This document shows positions 49,753 through 58,718 of a DNA stretch of 64,000 bases, piece after piece. Source of the DNA: Virgifigura sp964551315 (lineage in GTDB: Bacteria > Pseudomonadota > Alphaproteobacteria > Dongiales > Dongiaceae); assembly GCA_964551315.1 (NCBI GenBank), contig CAZKCM010000005.1, positions 56,867 through 120,866 of the forward strand. Direction: 5' to 3'. The notes below the pieces were generated by a model. The model saw only the letters and a list, made by a program, of their open reading frames with translations, did not search any database and was not told the DNA's origin. A program made the position numbers and the translations under genes. How positions within the stretch are numbered: the first letter of the stretch is position 1; each line of letters starts with the position of its first letter.

Positions 49753-49760
49753 GATATATC
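49753..49760. promoter_or_regulatory. GATATATC palindrome upstream of the DUF6166 gene
   Basis: The 8-base palindrome GATATATC, in CTAGATATATCACTG, lies 27 bases before the ATG at 49788. It shares its core with the longer palindrome at 55148 and may be a half-degenerate site for the same GntR-type regulator. Confidence 0.45.
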
Positions 49761-49787
49761 ACTGGGTCATCAGTACTGGGCAGGAAT

Positions 49788-50102
49788 ATGGCCGTATATA
49801 CTGGCGAGCGGACGATGGACGGGGTCGTCGTCCTGGTGGACGGAAAGCCGCTCGATCCCCGCTATGACCTCAAGAAGATCTCCGACAACGGATTCGAGTG
49901 GACCTACGAGGGGCCGGAGCCTGCTCAGTTGGCTCTCGCAATCCTCGCAAACCACCTGAAGGACGATCGGCAAGCCCTTAAATTATATGATGTATTCATG
50001 CGGGAAGTCGTTGCCAGCCTCGACAACGAGTGGGAAATGAGCGACGCGGATATCGACGGGTTAATCGCCGAGCTCGTCGACGCTGCACCTCGGCAGCGAT
50101 AA
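49788..50102 (+). CDS. DUF6166-family protein
   Basis: A 104-residue soluble protein with FEWTYEGPEPAQLALAILANHLKDDRQALKLYDVFMREVVASL, the pattern of DUF6166, a family of unknown function found in many proteobacteria and mobile regions. The N-terminal half (YTGERTMDGVVVLVDGKPLDPRYDLKKISDNG) looks like a small beta-domain that reads as a recombination- or regulation-associated module, but no reaction is known. It precedes livK by 104 bases on the same strand. Confidence 0.75.
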   Translation: MAVYTGERTMDGVVVLVDGKPLDPRYDLKKISDNGFEWTYEGPEPAQLALAILANHLKDDRQALKLYDVFMREVVASLDNEWEMSDADIDGLIAELVDAAPRQR

Positions 50103-50206
50103 CCGGGCCTCGTCAGGGCCAATTTCGCGATCCCGAACCGTCTGCGGCCGCAAGGCCGTTCTGGGAGGCTCGCGGACTATCGAAGCGATAAATTGGGAGG
50201 ATGCAG

Positions 50207-51481
50207 ATGAAGTTCACACGTCGACAAGTTGTAAAGGGCATGGGGGTCGCTGCGGCGGCCGCCAGCTTGCCGGCCTTCCCCGCGCCAGCGATCGCGAAGG
50301 ACAAGCCGGTCAAGATCGGCATTCTGGCGCCGCGCTCCGGAGTCGCCGGCACGGCTGGCGAGTGCGGCCGGCGCGCCGCGGAATGGGCGGCGGCGCGGAT
50401 GAACAAGGAGGGCGGGATCGCCGGTCGCCCGATCGAGCTCATCATCGAGGAGGAGACTTCTCCTAAGGATACGGTCGAGCGCTTCCGCCGCCTCGTTTTG
50501 CAGGAAGAGGTCGACTGCGTGCAGGGTCTGATCTCGACCGGCACCAGTCTGGCCGTGGCCCCGGCGGCGGAGGAAGAGCGCGCGCTGATGATTATGTGGG
50601 ATGGAACGACGCAGGACGGCGTGAACGAGACCATGCCGAATCCCCGCTACGTGTTCCGCAGCACCGACAACGAATGCGAGGCAGTGATGGGCTCGCTGCT
50701 CGCGGTAAAGTATTTCAAAGGTCAGTTCACGAAGATCGCCGGCGTCAATCCGGATTATTCCTACGGCCGGAACAACTGGGCCGCATTCCAGGAGATCCTC
50801 AAGCGCTACGGGATCGAGGCCGAGGTGGTCGCCGAGCAGTGGCCGAAGGTCGGCACGATGGACCTCACCTCGCATGTGGCGGCGCTCAAGGCTGCGGCCC
50901 CCGACCTGATCTTCTCGTCGATGCTGTTCGCCGACCTGCCGATCTTCATGAAGCAGGGCTATGCCGCGGGCCTATTCGAGAACACGAAGGTCGTCTTGCC
51001 GGCTGCCGGTTGGCAGCTCAACCAACTCAGCAAGGAATTCATGCCCGAAGGTGTGATCTTCGGCCACAACACGCTCTACTTCGCGCACCCTGAGGCGTCG
51101 GATCTGCAGAAGGCCTTCGTCGAGGATTACATGGACCGCTACAAGGAAGCCCCGCATTGGGAGGCAGATCGCGCCTATTTCGCGCTCGCCGCTTACAAGG
51201 CGGGCGTCGAGGCGGCCTATGAGGCGAGCGGCGGCTGGCCGGATCTCGATGAGATCATCGACGCCATTCCCGGACGTGAGGTTCAAAGTCTGGGCGGCCC
51301 TGGCCACTTCCGGGAGGACAAGATCGCGGTGCAGGTCTTCTGCCAAGGCCTGTCGACGAACGACAACGAATATAGTTTCCCGACCCTGGCCACGATCGAT
51401 ACGTTCGGGGCCGATCAGATCCAGAAGCCCGCGGGCGCCGACTTCTGGGATTGGATCAGGGCCGCGGAGTTCCCAGTCTGA
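50207..51481 (+). CDS. Branched-chain amino acid-type ABC transporter substrate-binding protein (LivK-like)
   Basis: A 424-residue type 1 periplasmic binding protein. The N-terminus has a twin-arginine export signal (FTRRQVVKGMGVAAAAASLP), then KPVKIGILAPRSGVAGTAGE and AAARMNKEGGIAGRPIELIIEEETSPKDTVERFRRLV, typical of LivK/AmiC-like proteins. Such proteins bind amino acids, amides, urea or aromatic acids, so the cargo is open. ATG 50207 sits 7 bases after GGGAGG; ATG 50201 is too close to it. Leads a livKHMGF-type operon with a strong hairpin after it. Confidence 0.9.
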   Translation: MKFTRRQVVKGMGVAAAAASLPAFPAPAIAKDKPVKIGILAPRSGVAGTAGECGRRAAEWAAARMNKEGGIAGRPIELIIEEETSPKDTVERFRRLVLQEEVDCVQGLISTGTSLAVAPAAEEERALMIMWDGTTQDGVNETMPNPRYVFRSTDNECEAVMGSLLAVKYFKGQFTKIAGVNPDYSYGRNNWAAFQEILKRYGIEAEVVAEQWPKVGTMDLTSHVAALKAAAPDLIFSSMLFADLPIFMKQGYAAGLFENTKVVLPAAGWQLNQLSKEFMPEGVIFGHNTLYFAHPEASDLQKAFVEDYMDRYKEAPHWEADRAYFALAAYKAGVEAAYEASGGWPDLDEIIDAIPGREVQSLGGPGHFREDKIAVQVFCQGLSTNDNEYSFPTLATIDTFGADQIQKPAGADFWDWIRAAEFPV

Positions 51482-51485
51482 AGTC

Positions 51486-51525
51486 ATGAGCGGCCCGTCG
51501 CGAGTGCTCGCGGCGGGCCGCTCAT
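51486..51525 (+). terminator. Long hairpin between livK-like and livH-like genes
   Basis: A 12-base perfect stem (ATGAGCGGCCCG / CGGGCCGCTCAT) is extended after one T-G mismatch by an inner CGCGAG / CTCGCG stem with a two-base loop. It begins 4 bases after the livK-like stop. Such structures usually stabilise the upstream mRNA or cause partial termination, raising binding protein over permease levels. Confidence 0.75.
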
Positions 51526-51624
51526 GAACGAGTCTCGCGTGAGTCGGCCTTCAGCGCTTGAGTCCGGCGTTGCAACTGTCATGCTGGCCACAGACTGTTC
51601 CGAAACAGCCGGAGACCTCATGAA

Positions 51625-52509
51625 GTGACGGCAATCGTCGATATCATCCTAGGCGGTGCCTTTCACGCCGCCATCGTCTTTCTCGTGGCCGCCGGGCTGC
51701 AACTCGTCTTTGGCGTCCAGAAGATCCTCAACCTGGCCTGCGGGTCCTTCTATGCGCTCGGCGCATATTTTGGGATCACGGCCGTTGCCGTGGCGGCTGA
51801 CCTCGGCCTGCCGCCTCTGCTCTTCCTGCCGGTGCTGATCGTTTCGGGGATCGTGATCGGTCTCGTCGGCCTGCCCATCGAGCTGTTGCTGCGTGCGATA
51901 TACCGGCGCGACGAGAGCTATCAGCTGCTGCTGACCTTCGGCCTCCTGTTGATTTTCCAGGACGTCTTCCAATTCTTCTGGGGAGCAACGCCCCGGACGA
52001 TTGGCGGCAACTATTATCTCGCCTATGGCACCGTTGACATTCTGGGCGCAAGGATGCCGACCTACAATCTCCTGGTCATCCTGGCGAGCCTCCTCATCGC
52101 GCTGGGGCTCGGCGCCTTCCTCCAGCGGACCAAGACCGGACGCATCATACGGGCCACGGCGGAAAATCGCGACATGGCGGAAGGCCTGGGCGTGAATGCG
52201 AAACGTATCTTTGCCGTGGTCTTTACCGTCGGCAGCATGCTCGGCACGGTAGGTGGCGCTCTCGTGGTGCCCTCCGCAGCTTCCTCCCTTGGGATGGCCG
52301 TCGAGTTGGTCGTCGAGGCCTTCGCCGTCGTCGTCATCGGCGGGCTCGGGAGCATGCGCGGTGCGCTTGTCGGAGCCCTGATCGTCGGCCTCATGCGTGC
52401 TGCGGCCATCGCCATCCTTCCGGAGGCAGAGATGCTGTCGATCTATCTGGTCGTGGTTGCCGTGCTCATCATGCGCCCGGCCGGCCTGTTTGGGAGGGCC
52501 TCGGCATGA
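51625..52509 (+). CDS. Branched-chain amino acid-type ABC transporter permease (LivH-like)
   Basis: A 294-residue inner-membrane permease with eight or so hydrophobic segments. VFGVQKILNLACGSFYALGAYFG near the N-terminus and TGRIIRATAENRDMAEGLGVNAKRIF plus VVIGGLGSMRGALVGALIVG are LivH landmarks (the EAA-like loop). GTG 51625 is the start, with GGAGACC upstream. The stop overlaps livM by 4 bases (ATGA). Confidence 0.9.
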   Translation: MTAIVDIILGGAFHAAIVFLVAAGLQLVFGVQKILNLACGSFYALGAYFGITAVAVAADLGLPPLLFLPVLIVSGIVIGLVGLPIELLLRAIYRRDESYQLLLTFGLLLIFQDVFQFFWGATPRTIGGNYYLAYGTVDILGARMPTYNLLVILASLLIALGLGAFLQRTKTGRIIRATAENRDMAEGLGVNAKRIFAVVFTVGSMLGTVGGALVVPSAASSLGMAVELVVEAFAVVVIGGLGSMRGALVGALIVGLMRAAAIAILPEAEMLSIYLVVVAVLIMRPAGLFGRASA

Positions 52510-53522
52510 CCGAACGGACACTCGTCAGGGAACTGAGGGCGCCGGCTCGCCCGATCCAATATGCCGGCATCGGCGGGTTGTGGATCCTTCTTGCCCTGCT
52601 CGCGGCAATGGCCGCGCTACCGGCCTTTGTCGACCGGTACACACTGCTCCTGATGGTGCCGTTTTTCGGCTATGGCATCGCGCTGCTCGGCTTCAATCTC
52701 TTGTTCGGCTATACCGGCCTCCTGTCGTTCGGGCACGCGATGTTCCTGGCGATCGGCGCCTACACCGCCGCGGTGATGACCTCGAAGCTCGGCATTCTCC
52801 ATCTCGAGCTCATTCTGCTTGTCGCCGTTCTCGTTGCCGTGCTGATCGCGCTGCCGGTCGGCGCCTTGTGCGTGCGCTATACCCGTATCTTCTTCGGCAT
52901 CCTCACCCTTGCCTTCGGCATGCTGTTCCACTCGTTCCTGTTCAAATTCTACGGCATGACGGGCGGCGATCAGGGAATGCGCACCCTGAGCCCTCTGCTG
53001 CTCGGGGTCGAGGTGGATGCCGGGAAGACGGCGTTCCTGGCGGGTCCCTTCTATTACTACGCCCTGGGGCTCCTCGCGATACTCGGATTCGTCATGTGGC
53101 GCATCGTTGAATCGCCCTTTGGCCTGCATCTTCGGGCGATCCGCGAGAATGCAGGCAAAGCCGAGTATGTCGGCGTTCTCGTATACCGCATGCGCCTCAT
53201 CGCCTTCGTCATCTCTGCGGCCTATGGCGCCGTTGGCGGCGTGATTCTGGCCGTGACCGCCGGTCTCGCCGATCCGGAGCTGGCTTATTGGACCCATTCG
53301 GGCAACTTGGTCTTCATGACCGTTCTGGGCGGGAGTGGCGCATTCGCAGGCCCGATGGTCGGTGCGCTCGTGTTCGTCCTGCTGCAGGACTTCGTCATGT
53401 CCGTAACTGAATATTGGCGGTTCGTGATGGGGGCGATCCTCATCCTGCTTGTCATATTCGCTCCTGGCGGGCTGGCCGGCATCGCCGGCGGTATCGTCGC
53501 TCGGCTCCGCGGAACGAGGTAA
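52506..53522 (+). CDS. Branched-chain amino acid-type ABC transporter permease (LivM-like)
   Basis: A 338-residue membrane protein. It shows the LivM pattern LLGFNLLFGYTGLLSFGHAMFLAIGAYTAAV, the coupling loop FGLHLRAIRENAGKAEYVGVLVYRMRL and FMTVLGGSGAFAGPMVGALVFVLLQD. ATG 52506 overlaps the livH-like gene and the livG-like gene follows after 3 bases. Confidence 0.9.
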   Translation: MTERTLVRELRAPARPIQYAGIGGLWILLALLAAMAALPAFVDRYTLLLMVPFFGYGIALLGFNLLFGYTGLLSFGHAMFLAIGAYTAAVMTSKLGILHLELILLVAVLVAVLIALPVGALCVRYTRIFFGILTLAFGMLFHSFLFKFYGMTGGDQGMRTLSPLLLGVEVDAGKTAFLAGPFYYYALGLLAILGFVMWRIVESPFGLHLRAIRENAGKAEYVGVLVYRMRLIAFVISAAYGAVGGVILAVTAGLADPELAYWTHSGNLVFMTVLGGSGAFAGPMVGALVFVLLQDFVMSVTEYWRFVMGAILILLVIFAPGGLAGIAGGIVARLRGTR

Positions 53523-53525
53523 GGC

Positions 53526-54308
53526 ATGGACGTACTCCTGGAGGCACAAGGCGTCTCGAAGAGCTACGGAGACTTTCACGCCCTCCGCGATGTCTCGTTC
53601 GCGGTCGGCGACGGTGAGTTCATCTCGATCGTCGGCCCAAATGGCGCCGGCAAGACGACGCTGGTCAACGTGGTCACGGGCCTTCTGAAGCCGACGGCGG
53701 GAGAGGTCCGCCTCCGCGGCGTCGATATCGCCGGAATCGGTCCGGTGGAACTCGCGAAGCGGGGGATGGCGCGCGCCTTTCAACTCGTCAACATTTTCCC
53801 CGGCCTGACGGTACGCGAGACTCTCGCCGTCGCGGTCGCAGCCAGGCTCGGCCGCATCCGCAATCCGTTTCGGTCGCTGCGGCCCGACGCCGAACTCCAA
53901 GCGGCCGTCGAGGAGGTTGCCGACGTCTTCGGCATGCGCCCGAAGCTCGAGACCAAGGCGGCGACGCTGTCACAGGGCGAGAAGAAGCTTCTGGATATCG
54001 CCAGCGCCTTCGCGCTGCAGCCACAGATCATCCTGCTCGACGAGCCGACAAGCGGCGTTAGCACCGGCGACAAGCATGCGATCATGGAGGTGCTCGTCGG
54101 GGCCGCAAAAGCCGCGGGCGTACGCGCCGTTATCCAGGTCGAGCACGACATGGACCTTGTGGCGCGCTATTCCCATCGCATTGTGGCGCTGCAGGAGGGG
54201 CGGGTCCTTGCAAATCTTCCGCCCGACCAGTTCTTCAACGACCCGGCGCTGATCAGCGCAGTGGTCGGCACGCGGCCGCCCAGGGCGGCGAGGGGAGGAG
54301 CATGCTGA
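53526..54308 (+). CDS. Branched-chain amino acid-type ABC transporter ATP-binding protein (LivG-like)
   Basis: A 260-residue ATPase with Walker A (GPNGAGKTTLVN), the LivG-type RAFQLVNIFPGLTVRETL, signature (LSQGEKKLLDIA), Walker B (IILLDEPTSGVS) and H-loop (VEHDMDLV). The Walker B extension reads TSGVSTGDKHAI where TAGLNPxE is more usual. Its 3' end overlaps the livF-like gene by 7 bases. Confidence 0.9.
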   Translation: MDVLLEAQGVSKSYGDFHALRDVSFAVGDGEFISIVGPNGAGKTTLVNVVTGLLKPTAGEVRLRGVDIAGIGPVELAKRGMARAFQLVNIFPGLTVRETLAVAVAARLGRIRNPFRSLRPDAELQAAVEEVADVFGMRPKLETKAATLSQGEKKLLDIASAFALQPQIILLDEPTSGVSTGDKHAIMEVLVGAAKAAGVRAVIQVEHDMDLVARYSHRIVALQEGRVLANLPPDQFFNDPALISAVVGTRPPRAARGGAC

Positions 54309-55045
54309 CCGTCAGCGATCTCAAGGTCGACATCCAAGGCAGCCGGATCCTGGATGGGATCGACCTCACCGTCAATCCGGGCGAACTCGTCTGCTTGATG
54401 GGGCGGAATGGAGCGGGCAAGACCACCACCTTCCGCACCATCATGGGCTACCGCCGTCCCGTCTCCGGTCGGATCATGTTCGACGGCACGGACATCACGG
54501 GTCTTGCCACATGGCGCATCGCGCAGAAGGGAATCGGGTTCTCGCCGGAGGAATCGGAAGTCTACGCGGACCTGACGGTGGCCGAGAACATCGAGCTTGC
54601 GACCTGGACTCGTCCCCAGGGACGCCCGGCCCAGGAGCGGCTCGAATATGCCTATCGGGTGTTCCCAAAACTGCGCCAGTATCTCGCGCGCGGCGGGGCA
54701 CAGCTTTCCGGCGGCGAGCGGAAGATGGTGTCGATCGCGCGCGCTCTGACCCTGGACGCCAAGCTGCTTCTCCTGGACGAGCCATTCGAAGGCCTGTCGC
54801 CGGCGATCATCCCCACCATCGCCGAAGGCATCGCCTCGATTCGTGCTACCGGTCAGGCGCTCCTGATGGCGGAGTCGAACATCCACCATGTCCCCGATTA
54901 CGTCGACAAACTCTACGTGCTCGAGCGAGGCGAGTTGATCTTCTCGGGCTCGCTTGCCGCCGCTCAGCGGAACCGCGATGTCATGCGAATCATCGCCGGT
55001 GAGGTGGAGGTCGAAGCGCCGGCTTCGGCCGGCATCCAAGGCTAA
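54302..55045 (+). CDS. Branched-chain amino acid-type ABC transporter ATP-binding protein (LivF-like)
   Basis: A 247-residue ATPase with Walker A (GRNGAGKTTTFR), GIGFSPEESEVYADLTVAENIEL, signature (LSGGERKMVSIAR) and Walker B (LLLLDEPFEGLS). The H-loop position reads LMAESNIHHV, so the usual switch His is replaced, as is common in LivF-type subunits with ESN. Last gene of the liv-type operon; 172 bases separate it from the hydroxylase-like gene. Confidence 0.9.
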   Translation: MLTVSDLKVDIQGSRILDGIDLTVNPGELVCLMGRNGAGKTTTFRTIMGYRRPVSGRIMFDGTDITGLATWRIAQKGIGFSPEESEVYADLTVAENIELATWTRPQGRPAQERLEYAYRVFPKLRQYLARGGAQLSGGERKMVSIARALTLDAKLLLLDEPFEGLSPAIIPTIAEGIASIRATGQALLMAESNIHHVPDYVDKLYVLERGELIFSGSLAAAQRNRDVMRIIAGEVEVEAPASAGIQG

Positions 55046-55147
55046 GTACTTGGCTTTAGACGGAAATTAAACTGCAGAAGACTGCCGGACCGACTTGGCC
55101 CCGGCGCGGCGGTGGGCGGCCTTGACATGCCGGGCCGTCTGATGTAC

Positions 55148-55163
55148 ATCTGATATATCAGAT
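55148..55163. promoter_or_regulatory. Perfect 16-base palindrome upstream of the hydroxylase-like gene
   Basis: ATCTGATATATCAGAT is fully self-complementary and lies 54 bases before ATG 55218. It is the best-formed member of a set of GATATATC-centred sites in this region and resembles operators of FCD-type GntR regulators (inference). Confidence 0.65.
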
Positions 55164-55217
55164 CTGAATGCTTGGCTCCAAGCAGGCCGTTGCGGCAGAA
55201 GAAGGAGGATCGAGGTC

Positions 55218-56012
55218 ATGAGTTCAGACAGCGACTTCGTGATGTCGGATCGCCAGCGGAAATTCCGCGCGCAATATCGGGCGAAGATCGCCGGCTGGTA
55301 CAACGGATGGCTACATGTCGCCGTGATCTACGCCATCGGTGCCGCCGCAATGTACGTCTATATCAGCAACATTGAGAACGTGCGCTGGTGGGAGTGGCTG
55401 ACAATCCCGGTGGTCGGACTCCTCTGCAACATCTTCGAATGGGCGTTGCATCTGTACATCATGCACCGGCCCCGCAAGAACAAGGCGCTGCGTGCGATCT
55501 ACTCGCGGCATACGCTGAATCACCATCAGTTCTTTACCCGGGAGGAGATGCGCTTCGCCAATCATCGCGACTGGCGCGTGACCTTCTTCCCGCCTTACGC
55601 GCTGGTCGTCTTCATCCTGATGTCGATTCCGGGCGCGCTCATCACCGGCTGGTTGATCTCGCCGAACGTCGGCTGGCTGTTGATGTCGACGACCACCGGC
55701 ATGTATCTCATCTACGAGTTCATGCATTTCTGCTGCCATGTCGACGAGAACTGGTTCGTGCGCTACACGCCATTCGTGAACACGCTGCGACGGCATCACA
55801 CCGCGCATCACGACCAGAGTCTAATGATGGAAAAGAACATGAACCTGACCTTTCCCATCGCGGACTGGATGTTCGGCACGTCGGACCTGGATCGTGGCTT
55901 GCTGGGCCACCTGTTCAACGGCTACAGCACGAAGTACGTGAAGGCCGATCTGCGCCGCACCTCGCGGACGCCGCGGCCGCGACGCGCTGCTGCCGCGCCG
56001 GCCTCCGCCTGA
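55218..56012 (+). CDS. Fatty acid hydroxylase/sterol desaturase-family membrane protein
   Basis: A 264-residue membrane protein with about four helices and a di-iron histidine cluster: FEWALHLYIMHRP, RHTLNHHQFF, NHRDWR, YEFMHFCCHVDE and RRHHTAHHD, matching the H-x3-4-H, H-x2-3-HH and HxxHH boxes of the superfamily. It would hydroxylate or desaturate a lipid-like substrate using O2. A palindromic operator candidate precedes it and a strong terminator follows. Substrate unknown; its regulation with a transporter operon hints at a catabolic or membrane-adaptation role. Confidence 0.85.
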   Translation: MSSDSDFVMSDRQRKFRAQYRAKIAGWYNGWLHVAVIYAIGAAAMYVYISNIENVRWWEWLTIPVVGLLCNIFEWALHLYIMHRPRKNKALRAIYSRHTLNHHQFFTREEMRFANHRDWRVTFFPPYALVVFILMSIPGALITGWLISPNVGWLLMSTTTGMYLIYEFMHFCCHVDENWFVRYTPFVNTLRRHHTAHHDQSLMMEKNMNLTFPIADWMFGTSDLDRGLLGHLFNGYSTKYVKADLRRTSRTPRPRRAAAAPASA

Positions 56013-56034
56013 GGTTTCGAGCGCCGCTTGCCGG

Positions 56035-56079
56035 CCGGCCGGTTCCCGTCGATCATGGCGGGACCGGCCGGTTTTTTTT
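56035..56079 (+). terminator. Rho-independent terminator after the hydroxylase-like gene
   Basis: A GC-rich stem (CCGGCCGG-TTCCCG at 56035-56048 with CGGGA-CCGGCCGG at 56059-56071, one bulged T) is followed by eight consecutive T (56072-56079). This is the clearest intrinsic terminator in the window. Confidence 0.9.
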
Positions 56080-56128
56080 CTGAGAACCAAACCGACCGTC
56101 ACGAGGCAACCCCGGAAGGAGCGAACCG

Positions 56129-56608
56129 ATGTCGAGCAGCGAGCCTTCGCCCGATTGGCGCGACCGCGGAGTCCGCATTGTCCGCGGCAGCGATCTCGAT
56201 CCGAACACACCGCAGACGCCGGGCATGTCGCGGGCGGCCGCCATCAATTTCGCGCGGGCGGGCGCCCAGAAGCTGTGGGCCGGCACCGTCACCATACACC
56301 CGGACGCCAAGACTGGCGCCCATCATCACGGCCCGCTCGAGAGCGTCATCTACGTCGTGAAGGGGCGCGCGCGGATGCGCTGGGGCGAGCGGCTCGAATA
56401 CGTCGCGGAGGCCGGTCCGGGCGACTTCATCTACGTGCCGCCCTACGTGCCGCACCAGGAGATCAACGCCAGCGCGGACGAGCCGCTGGAATGCGTGCTG
56501 GTCCGCAGCGATCAGGAGCCAGTGGTGGTCAACCTCGACATCGCACCGGTCGAAACGCCCGAAGAGGTGTTCTGGGTCGACGACATCCACCCGCATCCGG
56601 AGCGATAA
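56129..56608 (+). CDS. Cupin-domain protein
   Basis: A 159-residue single cupin. The two cupin motifs are present: TGAHHHGPLESVIYVVKGRARMRWG (metal-binding His and Glu) and PGDFIYVPPYVPHQEINA (the last His). The N-terminus (VRIVRGSDLDPNTPQTPGMSRAAAINF) resembles acetylacetone-dioxygenase-like and related small cupins. CCGGAAGGAGCG precedes ATG 56129. It follows the terminator and is convergent with the small membrane gene, so it is transcribed separately. Reaction unknown. Confidence 0.85.
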   Translation: MSSSEPSPDWRDRGVRIVRGSDLDPNTPQTPGMSRAAAINFARAGAQKLWAGTVTIHPDAKTGAHHHGPLESVIYVVKGRARMRWGERLEYVAEAGPGDFIYVPPYVPHQEINASADEPLECVLVRSDQEPVVVNLDIAPVETPEEVFWVDDIHPHPER

Positions 56609-56689
56609 GGGCGCGGGATTCCACCGGCGGGCGGCCGCTCGCGGTTCCGCACGTCGCGGCGGGCCCACGCCGACGCGGAGCGAAGGCGG

Positions 56690-56851
56690 TCAGAAGAGCA
56701 GGGCGGCAAGCAGGGCAAAGACGACGATGCCGATCAGCCCGCCGAGGAAGGCGCGGCGCCGGCCCGGGGTGTTGAGCACGATCCGGCCTTGCCGTGCCTT
56801 CTCGCCCGGATAGGGTCGGGGTGATCGCGGCTCGTCCGGTCTCTCGCCCAT
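56690..56851 (-). CDS. Small basic single-helix membrane protein (53 residues)
   Basis: A short gene with MGERPDEPRSPRPYPGEKAR at the N-terminus, then RQGRIVLNTPGRRRAFLGG and a C-terminal membrane helix (LIGIVVFALLAALLF). Small proteins of this shape (GEKARxGxIxLxTPxRRxxF plus a helix) occur in many alphaproteobacteria, often annotated by accident as peptide transporter permeases. ATG 56851 lies 17 bases after the true amidohydrolase stop and has AGGAA upstream. It appears as the tail of the long frame created by the amidohydrolase frameshift. Function unknown. Confidence 0.65.
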   Translation of the reverse strand: MGERPDEPRSPRPYPGEKARQGRIVLNTPGRRRAFLGGLIGIVVFALLAALLF

Positions 56852-56868
56852 CTTATCGCGTTCCTGCG

Positions 56869-58330
56869 TTATGTCGGCCGGCCGCCCGTGCATTGCAGGA
56901 GCCGGAGGAACTCGCGCCGGGTCTTCGGTCCGTAGGTCATGAAGCTGGGGTCGGGCGCCTCTTGCCAGGCCTGCCTTGTCCGGCCGATCCGGTCCGTCTG
57001 TGCCCGTTTCCGGACCTCGGTCGGATCGATCCCGTAGGGCTTGGCCGCGTTGAGGCCGAAGACCTTGGCGCGGATCCCCGGCGTGATCTCGGGATAGCCG
57101 TACCGCTCCCGAAAGTCCTCGGAAATCTGGAAGGTGCGGAAGGCCTGGGATCTGGTCCTGCGGGCTGCCGTACCAGATCGAGTCCGTGCCCCAGAGCACC
57201 CGGTCCTCGCCGACATACCGAAGCAGCTTGCCGATGAGATGCGCCGCCTCGTCCGGGTCGCGCATCACCTGCCGCCAGGTGCTGCCGAGCTCCGCATAGA
57301 CATTGCCGTCGGGGCCGATGTCGTTCTCGCGCAGCGAAGTGATCAGGGCGTCGACGCCATCGGTCCGGTCCGGATCGTACGGGCCTTCCGGCGCGCCGGA
57401 CACGTAGCCCGAGTGGTAGACGATGAAGGTCGAATCGGGAAACAGCCGCGCGGCGGGGCCAACGTCGCGGCAGGTCGAATAGCGGTAGTCGAAGCCGCGG
57501 AACGGCAGCCCCTTGTGCATGCAGAAGACGGGCACGCCCAGCGACCGTCCCTTCTCGATGAAGGGAATGCCGTGTTCCTCGTCGTCCAGGAAGAACCCTT
57601 CGCCCTCCGGGCCCCATTGCGTGTAGGTCTTCCAGGCGGCGATGCCGATCTCGCCGGCGTCGCGCTCCATGCGCTCGAAGCTGCCGGGGAGCTGCGGGTG
57701 GACCGGCGCGTGGAGCAGCAGCCGGTGATTGCCCCGAAGCTCCGCGACGGCCTCGCGGCTCGCGGCCGCCGCCTCGATCGAAAGGGGGTTGCGTTCGGGC
57801 GCTTCCGGCACCATCGACAGGACCGCCATGTCGGTGTCGCTCTCGAGGAAGATCTCGCGGAGGAAATCGTCGCGACCGAAGCACGCGACGGCGTCCGGCT
57901 CGCCGCATGCGGCCTGCGGGAAGGCCGAGAGCGAGCGATTCCAGCCGCTGCCGCTGCTCCGCCAGGCGCCGTCGGGATCGACGTGATGCGTCTGCACGTC
58001 GAAGATGAATTCCTCGCCGCCGAGCGTGGCCTCGGCGAGCTGCGGGTCGTAGGCAGCATCGGCCGGAACCGCGAAGAAGCCGCCTCGCCGGCCGGCGGCG
58101 GCGAAGGCCTCGTTCAGGGCAAGAAGCGTGGCCGCCGCCCCCGAGGCCGAGGCGAGGAACCGGCGCCGCGGCAGGCCGAGCCGCCGCGCGATCTCGTCCG
58201 TGCGCAGGCGCGCCAGCCGGTTCGCCGCCGTCGCGGCGGCCCCGATCGGCCGGGGCGCGAACTCGCCGTTGCTGGTCGCGTCGATCTTGATCGGAAGCCG
58301 CGTTCCCTCCGGGTCGAATGCGTGAACCAT
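56869..58330 (-). pseudogene. Amidohydrolase-2-family protein with a single-base frameshift
   Basis: A metal-dependent amidohydrolase. A Tat-like segment (LPRRRFLASASGAAATLLAL) lies at about 50-70, followed by FIFDVQTHHVDPDG (metal His pair), GIAAWKTYTQWG, VPVFCMHKGLPF, STFIVYHSGYV and DRVLWGTDSIWYGSPQDQI. There the frame breaks: the natural continuation QAFRTFQISEDFRERYGYPE to RREFLRLLQCTGGRPT is in the next frame. The plus strand has GGG at 57147-57149 where GG would restore one frame of about 486 residues. This is either a real inactivation or a sequencing error. ATG 58330 follows AGGAGACCGGGG. Confidence 0.85.
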
Positions 58331-58526
58331 CCCCGGTCTCCTGCAAATCGTACGTTTCTAGAGAATCGCGGTCGGCGGTCATGGGTTCCCCGGCTCACGG
58401 CATTGCGGCCGCGGTATCCTGTCCGCGAGCGTGCCGACGGCCTTGAAAACCCCTTCCGCCGCGGTCATCTAGAAGCCGGGCGCCGCGGTCTTCGGATGTC
58501 TTATCGGTTTCTTGTGGACCTGCATC

Positions 58527-58613
58527 GCGACCGTGGCGGAACTGGTAGACGCGCAGCGTTGAGGGCGCTGTGAGCGCAAGCTCGTGGGAGTTCAAATCTC
58601 CCCGGTCGCACCA
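58527..58613 (+). tRNA. tRNA-Leu (anticodon GAG)
   Basis: Acceptor arms GCGACCG (58527-58533) and CGGTCGC (58603-58609) pair, with discriminator A and encoded CCA. The anticodon stem CAGCG/CGCTG encloses TTGAGGG, giving GAG. A long variable arm (TGAGCGCAAGCTCG) and T arm GGGAG-TTCAAAT-CTCCC complete a class II leucine tRNA of 87 bases. Confidence 0.97.
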
Positions 58614-58641
58614 TCGATAACCGCCGCCCGGCGGTTCCGTT

Positions 58642-58718
58642 GCGCCCGTAGCTCAACTGGATAGAGCATCTGACTACGGATCAGAAGGCTAGGGGTTCGA
58701 ATCCTCTCGGGCGCGCCA
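58642..58718 (+). tRNA. tRNA-Arg (anticodon ACG)
   Basis: Acceptor arms GCGCCCG (58642-58648) and CGGGCGC (58708-58714) pair; discriminator G and encoded CCA follow. The anticodon stem TCTGA/TCAGA encloses CTACGGA, giving ACG (inosine-modified in bacteria). The 77-base gene lies 28 bases after tRNA-Leu, and the pair is probably co-transcribed. Confidence 0.97.
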
